Shown: positions 26,201-34,545, counted from the first letter of the stretch. The stretch is DNA of 64,000 nt from Rhodocaloribacter sp964552015 (GCA_964552015.1 CAZKFR010000004.1:1-64000); one strand, 5' to 3'. Notes: generated from the sequence alone by a model not told the origin. Numbers and translations: made by a program.

Positions 26201-26569
26201 GGCTCCGATGACGACGGCATCGCCCTCCTCCATGTACTGTCGGGCCTGTTCCGCGGCCTGCTCGGGCTTGCCGAGCGTCCGGGCCGAGCGCACCGCGATC
26301 TCACGAAGCAGGCGGACCTGCAGGGTCGTGCTCGCTTCCTGGATGAGCCGGTGATCGTCGTTCAGCTGAGACATGAGCTTCGTAGCGACGGCCTCGGCAT
26401 CACCCAGCTCTTCCAGAGCCTGCTGCATGACGGCCTGCATCAGCTTCTGCTTCAGGGCCTCCTTGGCTCCGGCCAGCTTCGGGTTGTTCTCAGCCTGCAC
26501 CAGTCGGGACACCTGCTCACCGCGCACCGTAGGAGGATTCTTCGGTTCGGGGGTCGTCTGCGAACTCAT
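23271..26569 (-). CDS. giant repeat protein with C-terminal GvpL/GvpF domain (spans an artefactual gap)
   Basis: The two halves join into one 1047-residue frame when the 55-bp duplicate flanking the gap is collapsed (26569-24411, then 24255-23271; 3144 nt). Residues 37 to about 564 are twelve 44-residue helical repeats with no insertions, starting at 37, 81, 125, 169, 213, 257, 301, 345, 389, 433, 477 and 521. Residues about 565-770 are an acidic linker ending in a (VAEVEE)-like run. Residues about 775-1047 are a GvpL/GvpF domain: 'YYVYGVLP' (778-785), 'PMRFGTV' (863-869), 'REWGLRIY' (898-905) and 'FELTGPWPPYHFV' (1025-1037). GvpL/F proteins are minor gas-vesicle assembly components. No gvpA or other gvp gene is nearby, so the role here is open. 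There is no signal peptide. The start at 26569 (MSSQTTPEP) was chosen because upstream sequence is non-repetitive and proline-rich. Confidence 0.85.
24311..24410. other. assembly gap (100 N), probably artificial
   Basis: The 55 bp before the gap (24256-24310) are identical to the 55 bp after it (24411-24465). Merging them restores an unbroken frame, so the join is most likely a simple contig overlap that was not collapsed. An unresolved extra repeat unit remains possible. Confidence 0.9.
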
Positions 26570-27023
26570 GGGGTTTCTCTGGGATGATCGTGATGGTATC
26601 GTGGTGGGCCGGAGCGCCTCCCGAACCCATGGCGCGCCCGTCGGCCGGTCGTTACACCATCGTGCCCGGTATGCCAAGAACGGGCCGTTTCCCGATCCCG
26701 CACCGTGCTCCCCCCGGCCGATCCCGCCTCCGGGCGGGGAGGCTCGCCGAAGAAGCCTCCCTGACGGGTTCAGAGCGCCTCCTGCCTCGTTCTTCCTTAT
26801 GGCCGGCGAGAAGAAGAACCGACCGCATCGAACCACCTGGGGGGGAAAAGATGGGTCGGACCGGAAAAAAGTGCCGCCGGGACCCTCTCGCCGTCTCTCC
26901 CCTTCTTTTTCAAGAATCCCACGGGCAGAGGATACGTTTGTTTTGTATATCCTATCATCCCTGTGCGCCGGACCGGCCGGCGTCTCCGGACCGATCGTTC
27001 ACACTTGCCTGCTCCGAATCGCC
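26570..27023. promoter_or_regulatory. 453-bp divergent intergenic region with competing hairpins
   Basis: No gene was found here. One GGAGGC (26738-26743) can pair with GCCTCC upstream (26726-26731) or downstream (26755-26760), giving mutually exclusive short hairpins; the downstream one extends to 7 bp (GGAGGCT/AGCCTCC). Further GCCTCC copies are at 26616 and 26777. It could be the leader of the GvpL/F gene or of pruA; no known riboswitch was recognised. Confidence 0.3.
26933..26940 (+). promoter_or_regulatory. candidate Bacteroidota-type -7 promoter box upstream of pruA
   Basis: TACGTTTG is a perfect match to TAnnTTTG, the -7 element known for Bacteroidota housekeeping promoters. It lies 83 bp upstream of the pruA start. 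A T-rich run (26906-26910) sits near the expected -33 position but is not a clear TTG. A TATCAT at 26953-26958 is an alternative -10 box. Confidence 0.4.
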
Positions 27024-28688
27024 ATGAACAACACGTTTGCTCACACACCACCTCCGCAGAACGAACCGGTACGCGCCTACGGCCCCGGTAGCCCCGAGCG
27101 CGCCGCCTTACGGAAGCGCTTGCAGGAACTGCGGAGCCAGCAGATCGAAGTGCCGGCCATCATTGGCGGCCGGGAGATCCGCACCGGGGACACCCTCACG
27201 ATGAATCCGCCGCACGAACATGCCCACGTGCTGGGCATCGCCCATCAGTGCGGCCAGAAGGAGATTCAGGAAGCGATCGAGGCCGCGCTGGAAGCCCGGC
27301 ATGACTGGATGCGCATGCACTGGCAGGACCGCGCCGCCATCTTCCTCAAGGCCGCCGACCTGCTGGCCGGCCCCTGGCGCGACACCCTCAACGCCGCGGC
27401 CATGCTGGCACACAGCAAGAACGCGCACCAGGCCGAGATCGACGCCGCCTGCGAACTGATCGACTTCTTCCGGTTCAATGTCCACTTCATGGAGCAGATT
27501 TACCGGGATCAACCGATCTCGCCGCCGGGCGTCTGGAACCGGATGCAGTATCGCCCGCTCGAGGGGTTCATCTTTGCCGTGACACCCTTCAACTTCGTCT
27601 CCATCCAGGGCAACCTGCCCACGGCTCCCGCCCTGATGGGCAACACCGTCGTCTGGAAGCCGGCCTCCTCGACGCTCTACACCGCCTACTTCACGTATAA
27701 ACTGCTGGAAGAGGCCGGCCTCCCGCCGGGCGTCATCAACCTGGTGCCGGGACCCGGGTCGCTCGTCGGGCGGCACGTCTTTGCCTCACCCCACTTCAGC
27801 GGCCTTCACTTCACCGGCTCCACGGCCACCTTCCAGTACATGTGGCGCACCATTGGCGAAAACATTGCCACGTACCGCTCCTACCCGCGCATCGTCGGCG
27901 AGACGGGCGGGAAGGACTTCATCCTCGCCCACCCGTCGGCGGACGTGGACGCCGTCGCCACGGCCATCGTACGGGGCGGGTTCGAGTACCAGGGGCAGAA
28001 GTGCTCGGCAGCATCCCGGGTCTACCTGCCGCAGTCCCGCTGGCATGCGATCGAGGAAGCCCTCCTGGGCCAGCTCAGCGAACTGAAGATGGGGCCGCCG
28101 GAGGACTTCACCAACTTCATCAACGCCGTCATCGACCGCAAGGCCTTTGAGAGCATCACGGCCTATATCGACGAGGCCAAGAAGGCACCGGGCGTCAAGG
28201 TGCTCCATGGCGGCAACTATTCGGACGAGGTCGGTTACTTCATCGAGCCGACGGTCCTCCTGGTCGACGACCCGCAGTACCGCACCATGTGCGAGGAGAT
28301 CTTCGGCCCCGTCGTGACGATCTACGTCTACCCGGACGAACGCTTCGACGAGACCGTCACCCTCCTCGATCAGACCTCGCCCTATGCCCTCACCGGTGCG
28401 ATCTTCGCGCAGGATCGCCGTGTGATTGCCGAGGTGACGGACCGGCTGACCGACAACGCGGGCAACTTCTACATCAACGACAAGCCTACCGGGGCCGTCG
28501 TAGGCCAGCAGCCCTTCGGCGGAGCCCGTGCCTCGGGGACGAACGACAAGGCCGGCTCCTACCTGAACCTGATCCGGTGGGTGTCGGCTCGCTCCATCAA
28601 GGAGACGTTCAACCCGCCGAAGCACTACGCCTACCCGTTCCACCAGCCCGACCCGGCCGAGGAGGCGATGGTGGAAGAACGTGGTTGA
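27024..28688 (+). CDS. pruA: L-glutamate gamma-semialdehyde (1-pyrroline-5-carboxylate) dehydrogenase
   Basis: A cytoplasmic NAD-dependent aldehyde dehydrogenase of 554 residues that oxidises glutamate semialdehyde to glutamate in proline breakdown. The catalytic cysteine is Cys327 in 'EYQGQKCSAASRVY' and the general-base glutamate Glu293 in 'VGETGGKDF'. 'PFNFVSIQGNLP' and 'GPGSLVGRH' line the cofactor site. Length and these motifs match the stand-alone P5CDH group similar to eukaryotic ALDH4. The start at 27024 was chosen over the open frame upstream. Proline dehydrogenase is not in the window. Three small genes follow closely, the last a GntR regulator. Confidence 0.93.
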   Translation: MNNTFAHTPPPQNEPVRAYGPGSPERAALRKRLQELRSQQIEVPAIIGGREIRTGDTLTMNPPHEHAHVLGIAHQCGQKEIQEAIEAALEARHDWMRMHWQDRAAIFLKAADLLAGPWRDTLNAAAMLAHSKNAHQAEIDAACELIDFFRFNVHFMEQIYRDQPISPPGVWNRMQYRPLEGFIFAVTPFNFVSIQGNLPTAPALMGNTVVWKPASSTLYTAYFTYKLLEEAGLPPGVINLVPGPGSLVGRHVFASPHFSGLHFTGSTATFQYMWRTIGENIATYRSYPRIVGETGGKDFILAHPSADVDAVATAIVRGGFEYQGQKCSAASRVYLPQSRWHAIEEALLGQLSELKMGPPEDFTNFINAVIDRKAFESITAYIDEAKKAPGVKVLHGGNYSDEVGYFIEPTVLLVDDPQYRTMCEEIFGPVVTIYVYPDERFDETVTLLDQTSPYALTGAIFAQDRRVIAEVTDRLTDNAGNFYINDKPTGAVVGQQPFGGARASGTNDKAGSYLNLIRWVSARSIKETFNPPKHYAYPFHQPDPAEEAMVEERG

Positions 28689-28695
28689 ACCGGGT

Positions 28696-29160
28696 ATGAC
28701 CGGGGCCGGCGCGGTGCGGGTGTTCCGGAGCACGGAGCATCCCGGAGGGGCCTCGCCGGCCCTGGTCTACGGCCGGGCCCTCGTCCGCCCGATCGGGGCC
28801 TGTATGCTGCCGGTGATGATCGGGGCCCTGCTGGCGGTGCTCGAAGGCGCGGCGGCCCTGCCCTGGCTCGTCGCCGGCTTCCCCGCCGCCCTGGTGACGG
28901 CCATGCTGTGGACCCACCTCCGCCTGCGCACGACCCCCGCCGAGGTGCAGGTCGTCCCCGGCGGCGCCGCACTCCGGAGCGTCTGGGAATGCGCCCGGGA
29001 TCTACCCGCTCGAACGGCTCGTATCCTGGATCTGCGCACCACGCCGGATGCCCTGCTGGTGACCCTCGACTATACGTCGTACGCCCTGCCCTATCGCGCC
29101 TGGCCCGACCACGAGGCCTTGCTGTCCGCCCTCCAGGAAGCCCGTCGTGCCTCACCCTGA
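28696..29160 (+). CDS. small membrane protein of unknown function
   Basis: A 154-residue protein starting 7 bp after pruA. Two hydrophobic segments (about residues 34-52 and 55-74, 'CMLPVMIGALLAVLEGAAAL' and 'LVAGFPAALVTAMLW') suggest a two-helix membrane anchor. A soluble C-terminal part of about 75 residues with short beta-strand-like stretches follows, resembling PH-like or DUF-type small membrane proteins. No named family is recognised. A GTG at 28681 overlapping the pruA stop is an alternative start. Tight spacing on both sides suggests co-transcription with pruA. Confidence 0.6.
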   Translation: MTGAGAVRVFRSTEHPGGASPALVYGRALVRPIGACMLPVMIGALLAVLEGAAALPWLVAGFPAALVTAMLWTHLRLRTTPAEVQVVPGGAALRSVWECARDLPARTARILDLRTTPDALLVTLDYTSYALPYRAWPDHEALLSALQEARRASP

Positions 29161-29165
29161 TCGCC

Positions 29166-29375
29166 ATGCCGCCCCGCCGCCCCCGCCTGCGACCGCAGCT
29201 CGATCTCTTTGCCCCACCTCCGGTGCCCGATCCCGAAGCGCCCCCCGCACGGACCTGCCCGTCGGAGCCGTACTGGGACTATTGCCCGAACTGCGGCGAG
29301 CATCTGGTGAACCTGGGCTGCAAGTACCGCTGCCCGCACTGCCATTACTTCATGTCCTGCTCGGATTTCGATTGA
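29166..29375 (+). CDS. small zinc-ribbon protein
   Basis: A 69-residue protein with a proline/arginine-rich N-terminus and a C-terminal zinc-ribbon knuckle pair, 'YCPNCGEHLVNLGCKYRCPH' followed by CHYFMSC. The first CxxC is followed about 11 residues later by CPHC and then two more cysteines, enough for one or two metal sites. It starts 5 bp after the membrane-protein stop and precedes the GntR gene by 40 bp. Partner and function are unknown; zinc ribbons of this size often bind protein or nucleic acid. Confidence 0.65.
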   Translation: MPPRRPRLRPQLDLFAPPPVPDPEAPPARTCPSEPYWDYCPNCGEHLVNLGCKYRCPHCHYFMSCSDFD

Positions 29376-29415
29376 TTGACGGGATCTCCGACTTCCTCCT
29401 GCCCTTCCGCTACCC

Positions 29416-30333
29416 ATGATCTCGCTGGACCGCGACGCCCCGACCCCCCTCCACGAGCAACTCGTCGAACAACTGCGCTATCAGATCGCCGTGGGGCGCT
29501 TCAAGACGGGGGACACCCTGCCCTCGACGCGGGCCCTGGGCGAGCAACTCAACCTGTCGTTCCACACCGTCCGGAAGGCCTACCAGCAGCTTGAAGCCGA
29601 GGGGCTCCTCCAGGCACGGAAAGGGAGCGGCTACACGGTCGTCGAACGCACCCCGCTGAGCAAGACCGAGCGGATGGAGCGCGGGGCCGCCATCGTGCAG
29701 GAAGCCCTGCAACGCCTGATCGGGCTGGGCCTCGATGACGCCGAGATCGAATACCTGTTCGCCGAACAGCGGGATCTGCTCGAGGACGACGGCGAGCGCC
29801 TGAAACTGGTCGTGGTCGCGTCCTACCGGGAGCTGGCCGACGAGGTGGCGGCCCAGATCGGCCTGGCGATGCAGCAGACGGTCGAAGCAGCCACCTTCGA
29901 GGACCTGGAACGCCACCGGGACGCCGACTATGTCTTCACCCGCCTGCAGGACGTACGCCGTGCCAGCGAAGCCGTCCCGCGGGCCGACGTGCTGGGACTG
30001 CGGGTTCAGCCGGCCCTCCCCGCCCTGGCCCGCGTCGCCCGGATGCTGGAGACGGAGACCCTGGGCCTCGTCACCCGCTACCCGGATGCCATCGGCCCGC
30101 TCTCGGGCGAGATACGGGAACAGACGGGGTTTTCCGGACAGATCCTCGGAGCATCGGTCGAGCGTGGCGCCGCGCACGTGGAACCGCTCCTGGCCCAGAC
30201 CGACCTGGTGCTCTACACCCCGGCCTGCCACCGCCGCCTGCTGGGGTACCTCGACAAGGTGCCCTGCGAGATGCTATCGTTCCGGATCGATGCGGATGCC
30301 CTCGAGCAGATCCGCCACGCGATCCCTACCTGA
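29416..30333 (+). CDS. GntR-family transcriptional regulator
   Basis: A 305-residue DNA-binding regulator. Residues about 8-75 are the GntR winged helix ('PLHEQLVEQLRYQIAVGRFK', 'LPSTRALGEQLNLSFHTVRK', 'LEAEGLLQARKGSGYTV'), close to the YtrA subgroup. The remaining 230 residues do not look like the short YtrA tail or an aminotransferase domain. They contain a Rossmann-like 'RLKLVVVASYRELADEVAAQ' and later 'LGLVTRYPDAIG', suggestive of a periplasmic-binding-protein-like effector domain (inference). It probably controls the pruA operon or a neighbouring gene. Confidence 0.82.
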   Translation: MISLDRDAPTPLHEQLVEQLRYQIAVGRFKTGDTLPSTRALGEQLNLSFHTVRKAYQQLEAEGLLQARKGSGYTVVERTPLSKTERMERGAAIVQEALQRLIGLGLDDAEIEYLFAEQRDLLEDDGERLKLVVVASYRELADEVAAQIGLAMQQTVEAATFEDLERHRDADYVFTRLQDVRRASEAVPRADVLGLRVQPALPALARVARMLETETLGLVTRYPDAIGPLSGEIREQTGFSGQILGASVERGAAHVEPLLAQTDLVLYTPACHRRLLGYLDKVPCEMLSFRIDADALEQIRHAIPT

Positions 30334-30340
30334 CACCGTC

Positions 30341-32899
30341 TCAACCGCCCGCCTCGTCGCCAGGTTTGCCGGGCTCCTGCAGCGCCTCCGTTGCCCGGCC
30401 GTCTACTCCGGCATCCCCGGTCTTCCGGGCAGGCGGGCTTGCCGCCTTCGGCCCCTCCTCCCCCTTTTTCGTCTCCGCTTCCGGGCGGTTTTCCTCGGAC
30501 GACGTCGCCCGCTCCGATGCGCCCTCGTCCTCCCCCTGGGTCTCCTTTTTCGTCGTTCCCTCCTCGTCCTGCGTCTTCTCCTGGCCCGGGTACTTGACCC
30601 GCACGTGATAGATGGCCATGAGCATCGAGAGGAAGGTCTGCTTGATGATCGTCAGGTCGCGGAACGTCAGTTCGGAGTCTTCCAGCTGGCCGTCGTCCAG
30701 GCGGGCGCGGATGATCATGTCGATCAGGGACTCGAGGCGCTTGTGGGTGGGGTTGGCCAGCGTCCGGCTGGCGGCCTCGACCGAGTCGGCCAGCATCAGG
30801 ATGCTCGTCTCCTTCGTGTTGGGTTTCGGCCCCGGGTAGCGGAACTCCGACTCGAGTACCGGCGGATCGCCCTCGCCGGCCTGCTCCAGCGCCTTCCGGT
30901 AGAAATACTCGATGCGGGTGGTACCGTGATGCATCGGGATGAAATCCAGCACCACCTTCGGGAGGCGGTACTTGCGCCCGATCTCCAGCCCTTCCTTGAC
31001 GTGGCTGGCGATGATGAGGGCGCTCATGCGCGGCTTGAGGTGATCGTGAGGGTTCTGGCCGGGCCGCTGGTTTTCGACGAAGTACTCGGGCTTGACCATC
31101 TTCCCGATATCATGGTAGAGGGCGCCGACACGGGTGAGCAGGGCGTTGGCCCCGATGGCGTCGGCGGCAGCCTCGGCCAGATTGGCGACCTGCAGGACGT
31201 GGTTGAACGTGCCCGGCGCCCGGAGACTGAGTTCTTTGAGCAGGGGCCGGTTCGTGTCGGAGAGCTCGAGCAGCGTCAGGTCCGTGGTGATGTCGAAGGC
31301 CCGCTCAAAGACCCAGAGCAGGGGCATGGCCAGCAGCAGCAGCACGGCATTGATGCCCACGAGCAGCACATCCCAGAGCAGCTGGTCCGTGGTCGTGGCG
31401 GTGATGAGCCAGTCCCCCACGAGCACGAACACATAGCCCAGGAAGACGAGGCCGGCGCTGACGAAGAACTGTCCCCGGTTCTTGATGTCGCGCACGCTGA
31501 AGATGCCGAGCGCCCCGGCAAAGACGGTGGCAAAGGTAAACAGGAAGTCGAACCGCAGCATCAGACTGCCCAGGAAAGCCAGCGTCAGCGTGGCAAAGAG
31601 ACTCACGCGCGAGTCGAACAGGATCGTCAGGACGAGCGAGACGATGATCACCGGCACGGCATACATCACCTCGACCGGCAGCCGTAGCACCACGGCGTAC
31701 AGCCCGATGATGATGACGAACAGCAGGGCAATCAGCAGCACGCGGCGGTTTTCGTCGAAGATCTGGCGCCGGAGCACGAACAGGTACAGGAAGAAGAAAC
31801 CGTAGGTGGCCAGCGTCAGGAGCAACTGGCCCAGCAGGACCCGTCCGGGCAGGCGGCCGCCGCTGCGCTCCTGCTGGGCACGTTCGAGCGATCGTATCTT
31901 CCGCAGGGTCGCTGCATCCACGACCGCGCCCTGTTCCACGATGGTTTCCCCTTTGCGTACGAGGCCCCGTGTGGGCGAGATGGCGGCTTCTTTACGCTGC
32001 CAGGCCTGCAGGGTCTCCCCCCGGAGGTAGCGCAGCGATGGCTGGAAGATCACCCGGAAGAATGCATACGCCAGGCTCGCTTTCTCGGGATCGTCTTCGT
32101 AGAGCCGCTCGAACCGTTCGCGCGCCGACGCGTGGGCCTCGTCCAGGCCGAAGACGCTCCGTTTTTCCACGAGCCGGGTGGTATGCTCCCGGGGGTCGCG
32201 CACCTCGATATGCTCGGCCAGCACGCTGTCGATGGCTACGTCCAGCACGCCCAGGCCGAGCATCTGCATACCATAGGCGAACGCCTGATCCAGCAGCTCT
32301 TCATCGAGGCGAGGCCCGGTAGGCTCGGTACGGGTCGAGGAGACCAGACCCGGCACCCGCTCCACGTAGGCATTGGCCAGGCGCTGCCACTGCGCCGGGG
32401 TCAGTTTCAGCCTGGCATTCCGGCGCAGGTTCACAAAGCGGGTTGAGTCGGCGGAAGCCTCCTCCCGGCGCCCGCGCAGGCGGTTTTCGAGGAAGGCGGC
32501 ATAGGCGGAAAAGATGCGCTCGAGTTGCGCGGCCACGGTGTCCCGATTGGCCTGCATCTTGTCCCGCGCCAGATGATCGATCTCGAAGATGGGCGGGGTC
32601 GTCCGGCGGACGGCCTCGCGCTCTTCGGCCAGCATCGCCGGGTCCTTGAGGATGGCGAAGTCGAAGGGGGCCACGAGGCGCTCGCGGAGCCACACCTCGC
32701 CCTCCCGCACGTTGTAGCGATAGCCTTCTTCCCGGGGAAAAGCCAGCAGGGTGAGGACGATCAGCACCGAGAAGATGCCGATCTTGCCCAGGGTCCGGCG
32801 TCGCCGGCGTGGCCCCTCATCGTCACGCCCTTTTTCCAGGTTTTGACCCACCGGACGCGCTTTACGCGAACGCAGCCCGATCCATTCCAGTAGTCCCAT
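30341..32899 (-). CDS. pgpH: 7TM-HD protein, PgpH-like cyclic-di-AMP phosphodiesterase
   Basis: An 852-residue membrane enzyme. One N-terminal membrane segment (about 40-55) is followed by an extracytoplasmic 7TMR-HDED domain (about 60-355), a block of membrane segments (about 355-535) and a cytoplasmic HD domain. The HD motif is in 'VGALYHDIGKMVKPEYF' (HD at about 596-597), preceded by 'APGTFNHVLQVANLAE' and followed by 'HGTTRIEYFY' and 'ILMLADSVEAASRTL'. Homologues hydrolyse cyclic-di-AMP. The last 80 or so residues are a low-complexity, Glu/Lys/Pro-rich tail. The ATG at 32899 was chosen (MGLLEWIG). It ends 7 bp from the convergent GntR stop. Confidence 0.92.
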   Translation of the reverse strand: MGLLEWIGLRSRKARPVGQNLEKGRDDEGPRRRRRTLGKIGIFSVLIVLTLLAFPREEGYRYNVREGEVWLRERLVAPFDFAILKDPAMLAEEREAVRRTTPPIFEIDHLARDKMQANRDTVAAQLERIFSAYAAFLENRLRGRREEASADSTRFVNLRRNARLKLTPAQWQRLANAYVERVPGLVSSTRTEPTGPRLDEELLDQAFAYGMQMLGLGVLDVAIDSVLAEHIEVRDPREHTTRLVEKRSVFGLDEAHASARERFERLYEDDPEKASLAYAFFRVIFQPSLRYLRGETLQAWQRKEAAISPTRGLVRKGETIVEQGAVVDAATLRKIRSLERAQQERSGGRLPGRVLLGQLLLTLATYGFFFLYLFVLRRQIFDENRRVLLIALLFVIIIGLYAVVLRLPVEVMYAVPVIIVSLVLTILFDSRVSLFATLTLAFLGSLMLRFDFLFTFATVFAGALGIFSVRDIKNRGQFFVSAGLVFLGYVFVLVGDWLITATTTDQLLWDVLLVGINAVLLLLAMPLLWVFERAFDITTDLTLLELSDTNRPLLKELSLRAPGTFNHVLQVANLAEAAADAIGANALLTRVGALYHDIGKMVKPEYFVENQRPGQNPHDHLKPRMSALIIASHVKEGLEIGRKYRLPKVVLDFIPMHHGTTRIEYFYRKALEQAGEGDPPVLESEFRYPGPKPNTKETSILMLADSVEAASRTLANPTHKRLESLIDMIIRARLDDGQLEDSELTFRDLTIIKQTFLSMLMAIYHVRVKYPGQEKTQDEEGTTKKETQGEDEGASERATSSEENRPEAETKKGEEGPKAASPPARKTGDAGVDGRATEALQEPGKPGDEAGG

Positions 32900-32970
32900 G
32901 CCCCTGCCTTGTGGCTCGTGAGCAAAAAAAGAAACAACCCTGTATCGTACGCCCCCCGCAACCCTGCCTC

Positions 32971-34512
32971 TCACCGTGCCGGCATACCCGTGCCTTCGTC
33001 CTGCCTATGCCGCAGGGCAGCCAAGGATCCGAGGAGCAGAGTCAGGGCCGCTCCGATGGCGGTGTACCAGGGCCATCCGATGGCACGCAGGGCCGGATCG
33101 TCCTCCGGCATGAACAGCCAGCCATCGACCGGGCTGTAGCGGACCCCGAAGATGACGAGCACCATCGTACCCAGGGTCAGCACGAAGGCCACGAGGGCAT
33201 CCGTCTGCCGGCTCCGGCGGTTGAGGAGCCCGAGCAGGAAGACGCCGAGCAACCCTCCGTACGTGAAGGAGGCGATCGACAGGCCCAGTTCGACCACCGG
33301 GTTCTGCTGATCCTCGAAGAGGTTGGCGAACCCGATGAAGACGACGCCCCAGAAGAGGGTCATCCAGCGGGCCGTCCGGAGCGCCTTCGGAGCCGGGAGG
33401 GCCCGGCCGAGGAATCGTTCGTAGAGGTCCATCATCGAGGAAGACGCCAGCGCATTGAGCGAGGAGGACAGGGTGCTCATGGCCGCGGCCAGGATGCCGG
33501 CCAGCATGAGGCCGGAGAGGCCGGGCGGCAGCCCTTCGATCACGAACCGTGGGAACACCTCATCGGCCCGGGTGAGCCCGATGGCCTCAGGGCTGGCCCC
33601 CCCGTAATACGCCCAGAGCAACAGCCCTACGAAGAGGAACAGCGCGAACTGTGCCATGACGACGAAGGCACTCCCGATCAGCGCCTTGCGGCTGTCGGCC
33701 AGGTTGCGGCAGGCCAGGAGCCGCTGCACGATCAACTGATCCGTACCGTGGGACGCCATCGAAAGAATCGCCCCGCCGAGGATGGCCGTCACGGCGGCAT
33801 AGGGCGAGGTGAGCACGTAGTTCAGGCCGCGCCCCAGCGCCGGATCGAACAGCTTCGTCTTCCCGGCGGCCCGGGCCGCGTCCCACCAGCCCTCGGGTAC
33901 CTGCCCGAGCAGCAGCAGCACCGCCAGCAGCGCACCGCCCACGTAAATCAGCATCTGCACCACGTCCATCCACACCACGGCCTTGATGCCGCCGATGTAG
34001 GTATAAACGATGGTGACCAGCCCGATGAGCAGGATGATCTGGAAATAACTCGTCTCGAAGCCCGCCATGTCGGCGATGACTTTGATCGGGATGGCGGTGG
34101 CGAAGAGGCGCACGCCGTCGGCGAGGAGGCGTGTGACGAGGAACGTCACCGAAGCCGCCGCTCGCAGACCGTCCCCGTAGCGCTGCCCCAGGAAAGCATA
34201 CGCCGTCGTGAGCTCGCCCTGGAAGTAGCGAGGCAGGAAGAAGAGGCTCACGAGCACCCGGCCGATGAGGTAACCGATGGTCAGTTGGAGGAAGGTGAGG
34301 TTGCCGCCGTAGGCCACGGCCGGCACGCTGATCACGGTGAGCGTGCTCGTCTCGGTCGCCACCACGGAGAAACACACGGCCCACCAGGGCAGGTTGCGGC
34401 TGCCGAGAAAATAATCGGTGGTGTTCGTCTGCCGTCCTCCGGCCCGGATACCCAGCGCGGCCACCCCGACGAGGTAAGCAGCAATCACGAAATAGTCCAG
34501 TCCGGTCAGCAT
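32971..34512 (-). CDS. sodium:solute symporter (SSS family)
   Basis: A 513-residue inner-membrane transporter with about thirteen membrane segments. It begins 'LTGLDYFVIAAYLVGVAALG', has the family's 'TTDYFLGSRNLPWWAVCFSV' region and 'YTYIGGIKAVVWMDVVQML', and contains the sodium-site-type 'MLAGILAAAMSTLSSSLNAL'. Such proteins take up sugars, carboxylates, amino acids or sialic acid with sodium. Substrate cannot be told from sequence; location behind an alpha-hydroxy-acid oxidase and an SDR gene hints at a hydroxy-acid or sugar-acid (inference). It lies 33 bp after the SDR gene. Confidence 0.9.
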   Translation of the reverse strand: MLTGLDYFVIAAYLVGVAALGIRAGGRQTNTTDYFLGSRNLPWWAVCFSVVATETSTLTVISVPAVAYGGNLTFLQLTIGYLIGRVLVSLFFLPRYFQGELTTAYAFLGQRYGDGLRAAASVTFLVTRLLADGVRLFATAIPIKVIADMAGFETSYFQIILLIGLVTIVYTYIGGIKAVVWMDVVQMLIYVGGALLAVLLLLGQVPEGWWDAARAAGKTKLFDPALGRGLNYVLTSPYAAVTAILGGAILSMASHGTDQLIVQRLLACRNLADSRKALIGSAFVVMAQFALFLFVGLLLWAYYGGASPEAIGLTRADEVFPRFVIEGLPPGLSGLMLAGILAAAMSTLSSSLNALASSSMMDLYERFLGRALPAPKALRTARWMTLFWGVVFIGFANLFEDQQNPVVELGLSIASFTYGGLLGVFLLGLLNRRSRQTDALVAFVLTLGTMVLVIFGVRYSPVDGWLFMPEDDPALRAIGWPWYTAIGAALTLLLGSLAALRHRQDEGTGMPAR

Positions 34513-34545
34513 GGGGCAAGCGTTTGTGGAACGAGGGTTCGGCGA

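Noticed and set aside
23271..26569. A complete gas-vesicle gene cluster
   Set aside because: Only the GvpL/F domain is present; no GvpA-like short hydrophobic protein or other gvp gene was found in the window.
24263..26836. Long repeat protein and GvpL/F protein as two separate genes
   Set aside because: The apparent ends are caused by the N gap; the second part would start within a low-complexity linker, and the 55-bp overlap joins the frames exactly.
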